Positions 26,558-35,098 are shown, counted from the first letter of the stretch. The stretch is 64,000 bases of DNA from Rhodovulum bhavnagarense (GCF_004343505.1 NZ_SLXU01000007.1:62001-126000); one strand, 5' to 3'. A program made the numbers and translations. Notes: a model not told the origin generated them from the letters alone.

Positions 26558-26746
26558 TCAGAGTTCGTCGATGATAGCGTCGATCGCGGCAATGATATCA
26601 TCGCCCCAAGTCACACCAGCCGCGATGATGGCCCCCGCCACGGCGGCAAGGATCACCGCGTATTCAACGGCGGTCGCGCCGCTCTCGTCGCGCATCTTTT
26701 CACGCAGATAGCCGCGCAGGCGGCCAATGATGGTCATGATTCCCAT
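26558..26746 (-). CDS. flp: Flp family type IVb pilin
   Basis: A 62-residue major pilin: a short basic leader (about 18 residues after MGIMTII), the processing site before ATAVEY with the conserved Glu, then a hydrophobic helix (AVILAAVAGAIIAAGV) and a short acidic tail. The ATG at 26746 has an AGGGGA ribosome site six bases upstream; a longer frame reaching 26785 lacks one. It encodes the fibre subunit of the Tad locus around it. Confidence 0.93.
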   Translation of the reverse strand: MGIMTIIGRLRGYLREKMRDESGATAVEYAVILAAVAGAIIAAGVTWGDDIIAAIDAIIDEL

Positions 26747-26875
26747 TTTTCGTCCCCTATTTATCAAGCGCCCAACCCGCGCCATGTTAACTTATTGTGA
26801 AAATATTGCCTTGATTCCGGTCAATACAAGGGTGGCACATTGTGTTTCCCGACCAGCAACAGAAAGGGTGGCGTC

Positions 26876-28174
26876 ATGGCTGACCGTCCAGATCCCCCGT
26901 TCCCGATCGGGAAAAGGGCGCCGCACGCGGTGGCGTTCAGCTTTGCGCGCGATGAAGGTGGGGTCATCGCGATCCTGTTCGCGCTGTTGCTGCCGTTTCT
27001 CGTCGGGGGCATGGCAATCGGGGTCGATACCGGGTTCGTCATGGTCAAGCAGCGCAAGCTGCAACATGCGGCCGACATGGCCGCACTGGCCGGGGCGGCG
27101 TGGCAGGCGAGCGGGGCCAGCACCGCCGAGATTGCCGCTGTCGTCGATGTCGCCGCCGACAATAGCGGCTTTGACCCGGCGCTGGGGGATATCGTGCTGG
27201 GCTATCCTTCGGCAACCGAGCTGTCCGTCACCCTGACACAGGCCCATCCCCGCCCGCTGACCAGCCTTTTCTCGGACAGTCCTTTCGTGATTTCGGCCTC
27301 GGCCACCGGCCGGACACAAGGTCTGGAGGCAACGCTTTGCCTGCACAGCCTGTCCAGCAACGCAACGGGCGCGGTCACCGTGGAGGCGCAATCCGTCGTC
27401 AGCCTTCCGGCCTGCACCGTCGCCGTGAATTCGGCAAACCCGGCCGCCTTTGTCAGTGCCAGCAAATCGCAAACAAGTTCTGGCTGTATCGGGATTACCG
27501 GCGGGGCAAGCATTGCCGGCGCGATCACGCTGGATCGATGCGCCGCCGTGAACGCCAACAAGGGCAGCGGCCCGCCCGACCCCTGGGCCGGCCTTGCAGA
27601 ACCGGCGCTGAACGGTTCGTGCGATTACGCAACAGGGTTGGAAATCAAGAAAGACACCACCCTGACCCCGACCCAGCCCCATCCGGGCGGTTTACCGATG
27701 ATGCGGCTTTGCGGCGGGGTGACGGTCTGGCCGAACCGGACACTGACACTCGATCCGGGTCTCTACATCATCTCGGGCGGCGAGCTACGTATCCGTAACA
27801 ACGCCGAACTGGAATCAAGCGCCGGCGCCTTGATCTATCTTGCGGATTCAGACGCCGGTCTGAGCATGGAAAACCGGGCCAAGATTGCCCTCGCCCCACC
27901 ATCCTCGGGCCCTTGGGGCGTGGTAAGCCTGTTTGCCAGCCGCGCAGGCGGCCCCGATATCACGTTCGAAGAGGCCGCGATTGACGGCGCCATCTACGGG
28001 GCGGGATCGGCGATTTCGGTTGCAAGCAATGGCGCGGTCACCGGCTGTTTCCAACTGGTCGGGGATACGGTCACTCTTGGGGGGCGGGCAACCCTGACAC
28101 GCGACTGCACCGGCTCTGCGCTGGTGTTCCCCGGTTTCGAACCCGGGGGCGGGGCCGTGTCGCTAGTCGAATGA
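26876..28174 (+). CDS. tadG: TadG-like pilus assembly protein
   Basis: A 432-residue protein with an N-terminal Tad-type membrane segment (GVIAILFALLLPFLVGGMAI) followed by VDTGFVMVKQRKLQHAADMA, the signature of TadG/TadE-like proteins. The rest is a secreted region rich in Gly, Ser, Thr and Ala with repeated beta-strand-like stretches near the C-terminus. No von Willebrand A domain is apparent, unlike many longer TadG proteins. ATG 26876 has an AAAGGGTGG ribosome site. It is divergent from flp across 129 bases. Confidence 0.88.
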   Translation: MADRPDPPFPIGKRAPHAVAFSFARDEGGVIAILFALLLPFLVGGMAIGVDTGFVMVKQRKLQHAADMAALAGAAWQASGASTAEIAAVVDVAADNSGFDPALGDIVLGYPSATELSVTLTQAHPRPLTSLFSDSPFVISASATGRTQGLEATLCLHSLSSNATGAVTVEAQSVVSLPACTVAVNSANPAAFVSASKSQTSSGCIGITGGASIAGAITLDRCAAVNANKGSGPPDPWAGLAEPALNGSCDYATGLEIKKDTTLTPTQPHPGGLPMMRLCGGVTVWPNRTLTLDPGLYIISGGELRIRNNAELESSAGALIYLADSDAGLSMENRAKIALAPPSSGPWGVVSLFASRAGGPDITFEEAAIDGAIYGAGSAISVASNGAVTGCFQLVGDTVTLGGRATLTRDCTGSALVFPGFEPGGGAVSLVE

Positions 28175-28181
28175 ACCAGGT

Positions 28182-28466
28182 CTAGAACCGGTTGTTTTCC
28201 ATGTAATCGATATCGACGTCGGGAAAGGGCGAGGGATCGGCGCGCAACTCGTCAAGAGACACGATATCGATCCGCGACATCGAAGACTTGTTGAGGATCG
28301 ACATCCCCTCGGTGGTGTTGAACGGGATAAAGGGGCGCCCATCGCAAAGCAGATCGAGGATACGTTCGCCAACAGATATGTAGAACACCCCGTTGAGGAT
28401 CTGGCCATCGGCGAGGGTCAGACGCACGGGAATGGCAAATTTTGTGCGGACGACATCCTTGTACAT
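28182..28466 (-). CDS. Small conserved-looking protein of unknown function in the Tad locus
   Basis: A 94-residue soluble protein (MYKDVVRTKFAIPVRLTLAD...), predicted beta-rich, with a pattern reminiscent of the DUF6812-type small proteins (GQILNGVFYISVGERILDLL, then RPFIPF). No signal peptide, membrane segment or catalytic motif is visible. It lies directly downstream of the secretin gene on the same strand (21 bases) and converges with tadG (7 bases). Location suggests a role in pilus assembly or its control. Function not known. Confidence 0.75.
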   Translation of the reverse strand: MYKDVVRTKFAIPVRLTLADGQILNGVFYISVGERILDLLCDGRPFIPFNTTEGMSILNKSSMSRIDIVSLDELRADPSPFPDVDIDYMENNRF

Positions 28467-28487
28467 CTTGGCTATCCCATCGAGTGC

Positions 28488-29828
28488 TCAGTAGTCGGGC
28501 AGGATGTGGCCATAAGGCCCGTCGACCCCGAAACCCGTCCTGAACCTTTCCTTCATGGCGTCATCCACCTTTACGCTGCCCAGGATGAACAGGTTCACGT
28601 CATCGACCGGATCAGCCTGCAAACGCGGATCGCCCTGCATCGCCTGGGGGGAGTCCGAATTCACAAGGTACGGTGTGACGACCACCACCAGTTCGGTTTC
28701 ATTATTCTGATAGGCCGCCGACCGGAACAGCGCGCCAAGGATCGGCACATTGCCCAGCCAGGGAAACTGGCGCACCGAGCGGATGCTGTCGGATTGCAAC
28801 AACCCCGCGATCGCAAAGGATTCGCCGCTGGCCAATTCAACCGTGGTATCGACCTTGCGCGAAATGAAGGCAGGATTGTCGTTTACGCGCCGGTTCCAAT
28901 CCACCTCGCTGACCTCGGGGGTGACCTTGATGCGCACGCGCCTGTCATCCAGAACCTCGGGGGTAAAGGCAAGCCGCACGCCATATTCGCGGTAATCGGT
29001 GCTGACGGTGTTGTCCGTGTCGTCACGCGTCACCACCGGGATCTCTCCGCCGACGACAAAGCTGGCAGTGGCCCCGTTCACCGTGACCAGGGTCGGGTTG
29101 GCCAGCCGGCGCCCAAGACCTTTGACCTCCAGCGCCTGGATCAAATAGTCGATCCTACCCTCGCCCAGCCCCCCGGTGCCCTGGACGACACCAAACGGAT
29201 CGCCGTTCAGCCCGTCCATCGGCGCGGGATTGCGAAAGAGGTTGATACCCAGTTCCTTGCCGCCACTTCGGGTCAGTTCAAGGATATTGACCTTCATCAT
29301 CACCTGGCGGGGATCGGCGACCTTGAGACCGTCGACGACCTCACCGGCGCTATAGGCCTGCGCGATCTCGACCATCCGCGCCCGCTGTGCCGCGTCCGCC
29401 GCGCGTCCGGTCAAGAGAACCCTGCCGTTCACGTTGCGCACCGTAACACCGGAGCCGGGATAAAGGTCTTCGATAACCGCCTTGAGCTGGGTGAAATCCT
29501 CGGCCACCAAAACCGCGAGACTGCGGCTGGGCGCGCCCCCCATCCCGCGAATGATGACACGGGTCGCGCCTGGCCCCACCGTCTGAAGCGACACGCTGCG
29601 CGACGAAAGCGGAATGGCCTTGGCCACATCCTCGGAGCCGACGATGATATCGGCGACGTCGAAATCCAGTTCGATCACCCGGGTATCACCCAGCGACAGC
29701 CGAAGCGAGGTAGGGGCCTCGGCCCTGGCCGGCATGGCTGCAAAGCTGAGCCATGCCAGTGACAGCACGGCCAGCAAGGCCACGCACAGCCGGCCCGCAA
29801 CAGGGCCCGATATCGGCGTGGCCGTCAT
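28488..29828 (-). CDS. cpaC: Tad outer-membrane secretin CpaC/RcpA
   Basis: A 446-residue secretin with a signal peptide (ALLAVLSLAWLSFAAMPARA), an N-terminal pilus-secretin domain (LRLSLGDTRVIELDFDVADI), a BON-like segment (GVTVRNVNGRVLLTGRA) and the secretin core containing VPILGALFRS and EVLDDRRVRIKVTPEVSE. It forms the outer-membrane pore for the Flp pilus. It overlaps tadD by ATGA. Confidence 0.94.
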   Translation of the reverse strand: MTATPISGPVAGRLCVALLAVLSLAWLSFAAMPARAEAPTSLRLSLGDTRVIELDFDVADIIVGSEDVAKAIPLSSRSVSLQTVGPGATRVIIRGMGGAPSRSLAVLVAEDFTQLKAVIEDLYPGSGVTVRNVNGRVLLTGRAADAAQRARMVEIAQAYSAGEVVDGLKVADPRQVMMKVNILELTRSGGKELGINLFRNPAPMDGLNGDPFGVVQGTGGLGEGRIDYLIQALEVKGLGRRLANPTLVTVNGATASFVVGGEIPVVTRDDTDNTVSTDYREYGVRLAFTPEVLDDRRVRIKVTPEVSEVDWNRRVNDNPAFISRKVDTTVELASGESFAIAGLLQSDSIRSVRQFPWLGNVPILGALFRSAAYQNNETELVVVVTPYLVNSDSPQAMQGDPRLQADPVDDVNLFILGSVKVDDAMKERFRTGFGVDGPYGHILPDY

Positions 29829-30310
29829 CTTGTCGGCCCGACGCTGCGCAGCATGTCCAGGTTGTTGCGAATGACCGCGTTGCCAGGGTCAAGCCGCTCT
29901 GCCTCTCGCAGGTAGACCAGCGCCTTGTCCAGTTCACCGCGCAACATGTGGGAATAACCGCGATTGTTCAACACGACGGCCCGTTCGGGATAGGTTTCGC
30001 CCAGCTCTGCATAAATCCTATCGGATGTCCTGAAATTGCCCGTCATGTCTGCCGCGACGGCATAGGCCATGTGCGCCGTGTGGTCGCCCGTCGACATCGG
30101 GTCGATCCCACGCAGATGCCGATAGGCCTCTTCATAGCGGCGCTGCTGCAACAGCTCGATCCCCTGCCCTACGACCCCGCGCTGCATCTCGGGCGACATG
30201 GCTTGGCGGGAGGATGGCATACATGCCACGAGCGTCAGAAAAGCGGCCGGGAAAAGGATGGTCCGCGACAACCTGTTGGGCGTCGATCGACGCTGCATGT
30301 CATTGTTCAT
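29825..30310 (-). CDS. tadD: TadD-like TPR lipoprotein
   Basis: A 161-residue protein with a lipoprotein signal peptide (lipobox LVAC near residue 30) and about three tetratricopeptide repeats (GIELLQQRRYEEAYRHL, then NRGYSHMLRGELDKALVYL). TadD proteins are pilotin-like lipoproteins needed for secretin assembly. ATG 30310 has GAGG upstream; the longer frame would displace the signal peptide. First gene of a tadD-cpaC-unknown operon. Confidence 0.88.
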   Translation of the reverse strand: MNNDMQRRSTPNRLSRTILFPAAFLTLVACMPSSRQAMSPEMQRGVVGQGIELLQQRRYEEAYRHLRGIDPMSTGDHTAHMAYAVAADMTGNFRTSDRIYAELGETYPERAVVLNNRGYSHMLRGELDKALVYLREAERLDPGNAVIRNNLDMLRSVGPTR

Positions 30311-30734
30311 TTTTACTGCCCTCGATTGACGGTAATACAATCGCTCGCTCCGCTCAACTATCGATATTTCCATCCGCACAAGTTCAGACCCGTCTGGGCA
30401 ATACCGCGCATTGGACCTTTATCGGCCTCGTCACCGGCATCCGGCAGCGTTTCCTAACAAGCAAGATCGCTTGGCCCGCCTGGTCGAGGGGGCCAGCCCC
30501 GCCAGCGTGGCCGGAGCAGTGCCAGGGGGAATAGCGTCGGCCGCCGGCCCGCCAGTTGCCGCGTAAGGCCCCGGCGCGAAAATTCAGGCGACATGCCGAA
30601 GGGGCTTTTCAGGTCAAAAATAGTCTGATAAAAATTGTCGGGAATAGGTCGGCCCGTCTTTCCAGCCGGCCCCACGTCTGCCAGGCCCCAGCTCTCCGCC
30701 CGGTCCCCTGTGCCACAAGCCCAGAGTGCCGCGC
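30311..30734. other. Gene-free divergent region between tadD and hutW
   Basis: This 424-base stretch separates the leftward pilus genes from the rightward heme operon. The first 60 bases are AT-richer and probably hold the tadD promoter. An iron box lies at 30626-30640 inside an AT-rich patch, with a possible hutW promoter (TTTTCA, 17 bases, TAAAAA). The remainder is GC-rich with no coding pattern I trust. Confidence 0.6.
30626..30640. promoter_or_regulatory. Iron-responsive box upstream of hutW (RirA / iron-rhodo-box type)
   Basis: TGA-TAAAAATTG-TCG, one mismatch from the TGA-N9-TCA pattern bound by Rrf2-type iron regulators in alphaproteobacteria. It closely matches the two other boxes of this heme region (35100-35114, 37430-37444), sharing the A-rich core. 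Confidence 0.6.
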
Positions 30735-32129
30735 ATGACCCCACGAAGAGCTGACAGTCCCTCTATGCCCGTTTCCCCCGAACCGCATTTTGCCCGGCTG
30801 TCGGACGACCCGCTGGCCGATGCCTTTTCGGGGCGGATGGGGGCGCACGCGCGCGGCGGTGCGCTGCCGGTCGCGGGCGAGGACGTAGCCGGTCTTTGGG
30901 CGCGCCTGACGGCGATGCCCCGGCATGGCCCCTCGGTCGCCTATGTCCACATTCCGTTCTGCGAAAACCACTGCCTGTTCTGCGGTTTCTACCAGAACCC
31001 CTGGCGGCGCGATCAGGGTGCGCCCTATGTCGATGCGATCCTTGCGCAACTGGTCGCCGGGGCAGAAACGGCGGTGCAGCAGGGCCACCCGCTGCGCGCG
31101 GTCTATCTGGGCGGCGGCACCCCCACTGCGCTGGCCGCGCCCGACATCGCGCGGCTGGTCGAGGGGCTTCGCCGGTATCTGCCGCTGGCCCCGGATTGCG
31201 AGATCACGCTGGAAGGGCGCATCGTCAGCTTTGGCCTGGAAAAGGCGCGCGCGGCCTTTGACGCCGGGGTGAACCGTATCTCGCTGGGGGTGCAGACCTT
31301 TGACGAGGGCGTGCGCCGCCGGATGGGGCGCAAGTCGACGCGGGCCGAAACCATCCGGTTTCTGGACAGGCTGGTCGCGCTGGACCGGGGCGCGGTGGTG
31401 ATCGACCTGATCTACGGCCTGCCCGGGCAGGACCGCGCCACATTCCGCGCGGATGTGCGGCAGGCGGCAGAGCTGGGGCTGGACGGGCTGGACCTGTATT
31501 CGCTGAAACCGATCCCCGGCACGCCGCTGCTGATCGCGCAGGACAAGGGCAAGCTGACCCCCGCCGGGCAGCGCGACCTGGGTCATTTCTACGCCGACGG
31601 GGCCCAGGAAATGGACCGCGCCGGGTGGGAGGCGATTTCCACCACCCATTGGCGCCGCGGCACGCGCGAGCGCAGCATCTACAATTTCGAGGTCAAGGCC
31701 GGGGCGCAGTGCCTGGCCTTTGGCGCCGGGGCGGGCGGCAATCTGCACGGGCACGGCTTTCGACTGACGCCCGATCTGGCGGCCTATCGAGCAGAGGCCG
31801 GACAGGGCGGCGCGGGGCTGATCGCAGGAATGATGCGCCCCGCGCCGCTGGCCGCCGTGCATAACGCGATCAAGGCAGGGATGGAACGCGGCCGGTTGGA
31901 TGCCGCGCCCGTGGATGCCGCGCTTGCGGCCTGCGGTATGGGCGAGGGTTTTTCCGATCTCGCGGCGCCCCTGACCGCACAATGGACCGAGGCCGGGCTG
32001 ATGCGGCCCGCAGCACAGGGCCACACGCTGACCTTGGCCGGACGGTTCTGGCAGGTGGCCATGACCGCACGCCTGATCGCCTGGGTCGAGGCACGGACCA
32101 CGCAAAACAGCAAGGAGATGACAGCATGA
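30735..32129 (+). CDS. hutW: Heme-utilisation radical SAM protein HutW (HemN-like)
   Basis: A 464-residue radical SAM protein of the HemN/HutW/ChuW group. Cysteines 76, 80 and 83 in CENHCLFCGF bind the [4Fe-4S] cluster, followed by GGGTPTAL, a HemN-type core with IDLIYGLPGQ, and the C-terminal HutW region. ChuW/HutW opens heme without oxygen by radical methyl transfer, releasing iron; the adjacent hutX and hemP favour this over coproporphyrinogen oxidase. A GTG at 30726 and an ATG at 30765 are alternative starts. It overlaps hutX by ATGA. Confidence 0.9.
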   Translation: MTPRRADSPSMPVSPEPHFARLSDDPLADAFSGRMGAHARGGALPVAGEDVAGLWARLTAMPRHGPSVAYVHIPFCENHCLFCGFYQNPWRRDQGAPYVDAILAQLVAGAETAVQQGHPLRAVYLGGGTPTALAAPDIARLVEGLRRYLPLAPDCEITLEGRIVSFGLEKARAAFDAGVNRISLGVQTFDEGVRRRMGRKSTRAETIRFLDRLVALDRGAVVIDLIYGLPGQDRATFRADVRQAAELGLDGLDLYSLKPIPGTPLLIAQDKGKLTPAGQRDLGHFYADGAQEMDRAGWEAISTTHWRRGTRERSIYNFEVKAGAQCLAFGAGAGGNLHGHGFRLTPDLAAYRAEAGQGGAGLIAGMMRPAPLAAVHNAIKAGMERGRLDAAPVDAALAACGMGEGFSDLAAPLTAQWTEAGLMRPAAQGHTLTLAGRFWQVAMTARLIAWVEARTTQNSKEMTA

Positions 32130-32644
32130 CGATTTCCGCCGACCTGTGCGCGGCCATCCGCGCCGCGTTGACCGACACGCCCCAGGCCGCGCTTGAGGAT
32201 ATCGCGCGCGCCGCCGGGGCCAGCGTGGCCCAGGTGCTGGCCTGCCTGCCCGAGGGCGAGGCCGCGCTGGTGCCCGACGCGTGTTTCCAACAGGCCATGG
32301 CCGATATCGCGGGTTGGGGCGAAATCACATTGGTCGTCAATACCGGCGACGTCATCCTGGAGGCCAAGGGCGAACTGCCCCCGGGCAAGGTGGCCCAGGG
32401 CTATTTCAACCTGCATGGCAAACCCATCGGTGGCCATATCCGCGCCGGGGCCTGCACGCAGGTGGCCTTTGTCGCGCGGTCGCTGTTCGGGATGGAAACC
32501 CGGTCGGTGCAATTCCTCGACGCGCAGGGCTCTTGCATGTTCAAGATTTATCTCGGCCGTGACGCGGATCGCGCGCTGATCCCGGCGCAGGTCGCGGCCT
32601 TTGACGCGTTGCGCGACCGTCTGACCCAACAGGTGCCGGCATGA
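32126..32644 (+). CDS. hutX: Cytosolic heme carrier HutX/ChuX
   Basis: A 172-residue protein of the HutX/HuvX/ChuX family, with conserved segments PDACFQQAMADIAGWGEITL and GYFNLHGKPIGGHIRAGACT and the heme-family end SVQFLDAQGSCMFKIYLGRD. It carries heme in the cytosol, probably to HutW. It has a good AAGGAG ribosome site, overlaps hutW by four bases, and its stop overlaps the next gene. Confidence 0.93.
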   Translation: MTISADLCAAIRAALTDTPQAALEDIARAAGASVAQVLACLPEGEAALVPDACFQQAMADIAGWGEITLVVNTGDVILEAKGELPPGKVAQGYFNLHGKPIGGHIRAGACTQVAFVARSLFGMETRSVQFLDAQGSCMFKIYLGRDADRALIPAQVAAFDALRDRLTQQVPA

Positions 32645-33564
32645 GCGCGCCGCTGGCAGGCCGCCACCTGTTCGTCTTTGGCGCTGGCTATGCCGCGGGA
32701 CGCGCGATCGCTTTGGCGCAGGCGGCGGGCGCGCAGGTCTCGGCCACCACGCGCGACCCGGTGCGGGCCGCCGACCTGGCCGAAAACGGGGTGCGGGCGC
32801 ATCTGTTCGAGGCGGGAACCTCTCCGTTGAATGCCGAATGGCTGGAGGGTGTCACCGACCTGCTTATCTCGGTCCCGCCCGACACCAACGCCCCACCCGA
32901 GGATGCCTGCCCGGTATTGGCCGCGCTGCTGGCCAGCGGGGCGGACCTGCCCGATCTGCGCTGGCTGTGCTACCTGTCCTCGACCGGGGTTTATGGCGAT
33001 TGCGCCGGTGTTTGGGTGGATGAAACCCGCTTTCCCGCCCCGGCCACACCGGATGCGCGCGGCCGGATCGGTGCAGAACTGGGATGGCGTGCGCTGGCCG
33101 AACGGCGGGGCATCCCGCTGGACATCCTGCGGATTGCCGGGATCTACGGCCCTGGGACGCGAAACGCGCTGATGCAGCTCCGCTCGGGCAATGCGCGGGC
33201 GGTGGTCAAGCCCGGCCATGTCTTCAACCGGATTCATGTCGACGACATCGCGGGTGCGATCCGGGCGGCAATGGCCCATCCGGACGGTATGCGGGTGTTG
33301 AATCTTGCGGACGATCTGCCCGCCGCGCCGTCCGATCTGCTGGACCATGCCGCGCGCCTGCTGGGCCTGCCGCCGCCGCCGCGCGTTCCCTTTGCCGAGG
33401 CGGAGTTGCCGCCGATGGCCGCCGCCTTCTGGGCCGAAAACCGGCGCATCCGCAATGACAGGCTAAAGGCCCTGCCGGGGTTTGCCTTGCGCCACCCCAC
33501 CTATCGCGAGGGGCTGGCCGCGATCATCGCAGAGGAAATCGGGGAGATGGCCGATGTCGTGTGA
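32641..33564 (+). CDS. NAD(P)-dependent epimerase/SDR-family protein in the heme operon
   Basis: A 307-residue extended short-chain dehydrogenase: Rossmann motif FVFGAGYAAGRAIALA at the N-terminus, the YLSSTGVYGD segment, and FNRIHVDDIAGAIRAAM. The usual YxxxK pair is not evident, and the protein resembles the atypical YeeZ-like sugar-epimerase homologues. It is locked into the hutW-hutX operon by four-base overlap, suggesting a part in heme breakdown or a reductive step, but there is no direct evidence of substrate. Confidence 0.85.
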   Translation: MSAPLAGRHLFVFGAGYAAGRAIALAQAAGAQVSATTRDPVRAADLAENGVRAHLFEAGTSPLNAEWLEGVTDLLISVPPDTNAPPEDACPVLAALLASGADLPDLRWLCYLSSTGVYGDCAGVWVDETRFPAPATPDARGRIGAELGWRALAERRGIPLDILRIAGIYGPGTRNALMQLRSGNARAVVKPGHVFNRIHVDDIAGAIRAAMAHPDGMRVLNLADDLPAAPSDLLDHAARLLGLPPPPRVPFAEAELPPMAAAFWAENRRIRNDRLKALPGFALRHPTYREGLAAIIAEEIGEMADVV

Positions 33565-33638
33565 GCACGGGCACCGCCGCCGTTTCGGACCGGGCAACGG
33601 GCACGGGCACCGCAGCCGGACAGGCGACTTTGGAGGGG

Positions 33639-33815
33639 ATGAGCATGAGGCCGAAACCGCACCCACAAGGTCCGGGGGCACCGACCGGCCAAACCGCACC
33701 GTGCCGCCGGGAGGTCTGGGCAGAGGCCATGGCCGCCGACATGCCGGGGGATGCGGGCATGATGGCACTGGAACACCTGCTGGACCGGGCCGAGGCCAGG
33801 GAGACCGAAACATGA
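33639..33815 (+). CDS. Small protein of unknown function between the SDR gene and hemP
   Basis: A 58-residue frame (MSMRPKPHPQGPGAPTGQ...) with TGGAGGGG just upstream; the second ATG (33645) has even better spacing. It ends in a helix-like acidic stretch (AGMMALEHLLDRAEARETET). A longer GTG-started version from 33561 (84 residues) would overlap the SDR stop as GTGA. The stop overlaps the hemP ATG, so coupling supports it being real. No family recognised. Confidence 0.6.
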   Translation: MSMRPKPHPQGPGAPTGQTAPCRREVWAEAMAADMPGDAGMMALEHLLDRAEARETET

Positions 33816-33967
33816 GCCTGATACACGACATTCGCACGAATACCGCGACGCCGGTTCACGATGCCCGCATCCTGACCGAAGGCGGGTCGACGGCGATCAT
33901 CGTACTGGACGGCACGCTTTACACCCTGCGCATCACCCGCGCGGGCAAGTTGATCCTGACGAAATGA
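33812..33967 (+). CDS. hemP: Hemin uptake protein HemP
   Basis: A 51-residue HemP-family protein with the typical end STAIIVLDGTLYTLRITRAG followed by KLILTK. HemP genes accompany heme receptor and transport genes in proteobacteria and are needed for heme use in some species, though the mechanism is unsettled. It starts within the stop of the preceding small gene (ATGA), making it the last gene of the hutW operon. Confidence 0.9.
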   Translation: MSLIHDIRTNTATPVHDARILTEGGSTAIIVLDGTLYTLRITRAGKLILTK

Positions 33968-34154
33968 GCGCGCCGCCTCGCGGGTGCGCATACAGCACAG
34001 CGTTGCCAGCGGCGTCGGGGCCGCTGGCGACCTGTTGCGCGGTCGGCCGGGCCGCGCGCCAAAGCGGGGCGGCACTCGCGACAACAGCCTCAACGCCCGG
34101 TGATGTTGGCCGGGTGTGCAATGTGCTGGTTGCGTGGGCTCTTCAATAACCTGC

Positions 34155-34220
34155 CCCCTGCCGGCCCCCCGGTGCCCGGACGGGCGATGGCATTCCCGTC
34201 CGGGTCTGCGCCGGCAGGGG
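34155..34220. terminator. Nested double hairpin between convergent hemP and 34228-34755
   Basis: Two perfect inverted repeats, one inside the other: outer CCCCTGCCGG (34155-34164) with CCGGCAGGGG (34211-34220), inner CCCGGACGGG (34175-34184) with CCCGTCCGGG (34195-34204). It sits between two converging operons, as expected of a bidirectional terminator, although no T-tract is evident. Confidence 0.6.
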
Positions 34221-34227
34221 AAGGGGA

Positions 34228-34755
34228 TCAGGTGGCCGAAAGCCCCCGATCCGCTTGCATCCCCGATCCGCGCATTGTTGAGGGAGGACGCGCGCGCGTC
34301 AGGGTCGCAAGATCCGACATGGCAGGCAGCAAACCGTCCGCCGGGTTGCCCTCGCAGACCAGCATCGCCGCGCAATGGGCCTGGCTGCGGGTGCCGCGGC
34401 GCAGGGCGCGCAGCACCTCCAGGAAATGGCGTTCATGGTCGCTGAGGAGGCTTGCGCAGCACCGGCAGTCGGGGTTGGAAAACCGAAATCCCGATTTGCG
34501 GGCCTTGCGCATTTCCTGAACCGCGCCCAGCACTGCGAAGGCCACATCGCGGCTGCGCGCATTGACAAGTCCGTGCGAAAGAAACTGCCCGGCCCGTCCA
34601 AAGGCCGACATCCATGCCTGGCTCTTTGGAAAGGCGAAGCTTTGGAAGAACAGGCGCGCGATGGTCAGAACGCCGTGTTCGATGGGGTCGAAACCAGCCT
34701 GGGCCAGCGGAGTGTCGCCGGGCAGCGGGGTGCGGTTGCAGCGCCCGGCGCTCAT
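34228..34755 (-). CDS. Unknown Cys/His-rich protein, second gene of an iron-boxed operon
   Basis: A 175-residue soluble protein I do not recognise. A helical N-terminal half is followed by a cluster of possible metal ligands: Cys97, Cys99 and Cys100 (PDCRCCASLL), His107, His110, then His127, Cys128 and Cys134. This could hold iron, zinc or an Fe-S cluster. It overlaps the 71-residue gene upstream by ATGA, and the pair sits behind a TGA-N9-TCA iron box inside the heme region. A function in iron or heme handling is inference. Confidence 0.75.
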   Translation of the reverse strand: MSAGRCNRTPLPGDTPLAQAGFDPIEHGVLTIARLFFQSFAFPKSQAWMSAFGRAGQFLSHGLVNARSRDVAFAVLGAVQEMRKARKSGFRFSNPDCRCCASLLSDHERHFLEVLRALRRGTRSQAHCAAMLVCEGNPADGLLPAMSDLATLTRARPPSTMRGSGMQADRGLSAT

Positions 34756-34967
34756 GCGCTGCGCTCATGGGCAAGCGGCGCGGGCGGACCCGGAAAGGCG
34801 ACGATCCTGGGGTCTGCGGCGAACGGTTCTGGGGCGGCGGGGGTCGTTTCGGGCCTGTCCCGGCCCGCTGACCGGGCCAGGGCGGCGCGCAGCCCCGGAT
34901 GCATTTTGCCGCCAGCACTTCGGGCGACGGCGTCGGCTGCGGCAAGGTTTGTGAACCAGAAAAACAT
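34752..34967 (-). CDS. Unknown 71-residue protein, first gene of an iron-boxed operon
   Basis: A small protein beginning MFFWFTNLAAADAVARSAGG after a strong AGGAGAGG ribosome site; the longer frame to 35105 crosses the promoter and is rejected. Aromatic N-terminus, basic middle, Pro/Ala-rich C-terminus; no signal peptide or motif. Coupled by ATGA to the Cys/His-rich gene. About 140 bases upstream is an iron box placed between a possible -35 (TTGCCT) and -10 (TTAATC). Confidence 0.7.
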   Translation of the reverse strand: MFFWFTNLAAADAVARSAGGKMHPGLRAALARSAGRDRPETTPAAPEPFAADPRIVAFPGPPAPLAHERSA

Positions 34968-35098
34968 CGTCCTCTCCTCTTTCGTTTCCGGAGAGGCGGC
35001 AGGTGCGTGGCATCGCGCCCCGACCCGCAGGCCCCCCCGAAAGTCCGGTGTTCGATTCTCGGCTGGCCGCGGGGGCATCTGGCGTGAGTTGATTAAAT

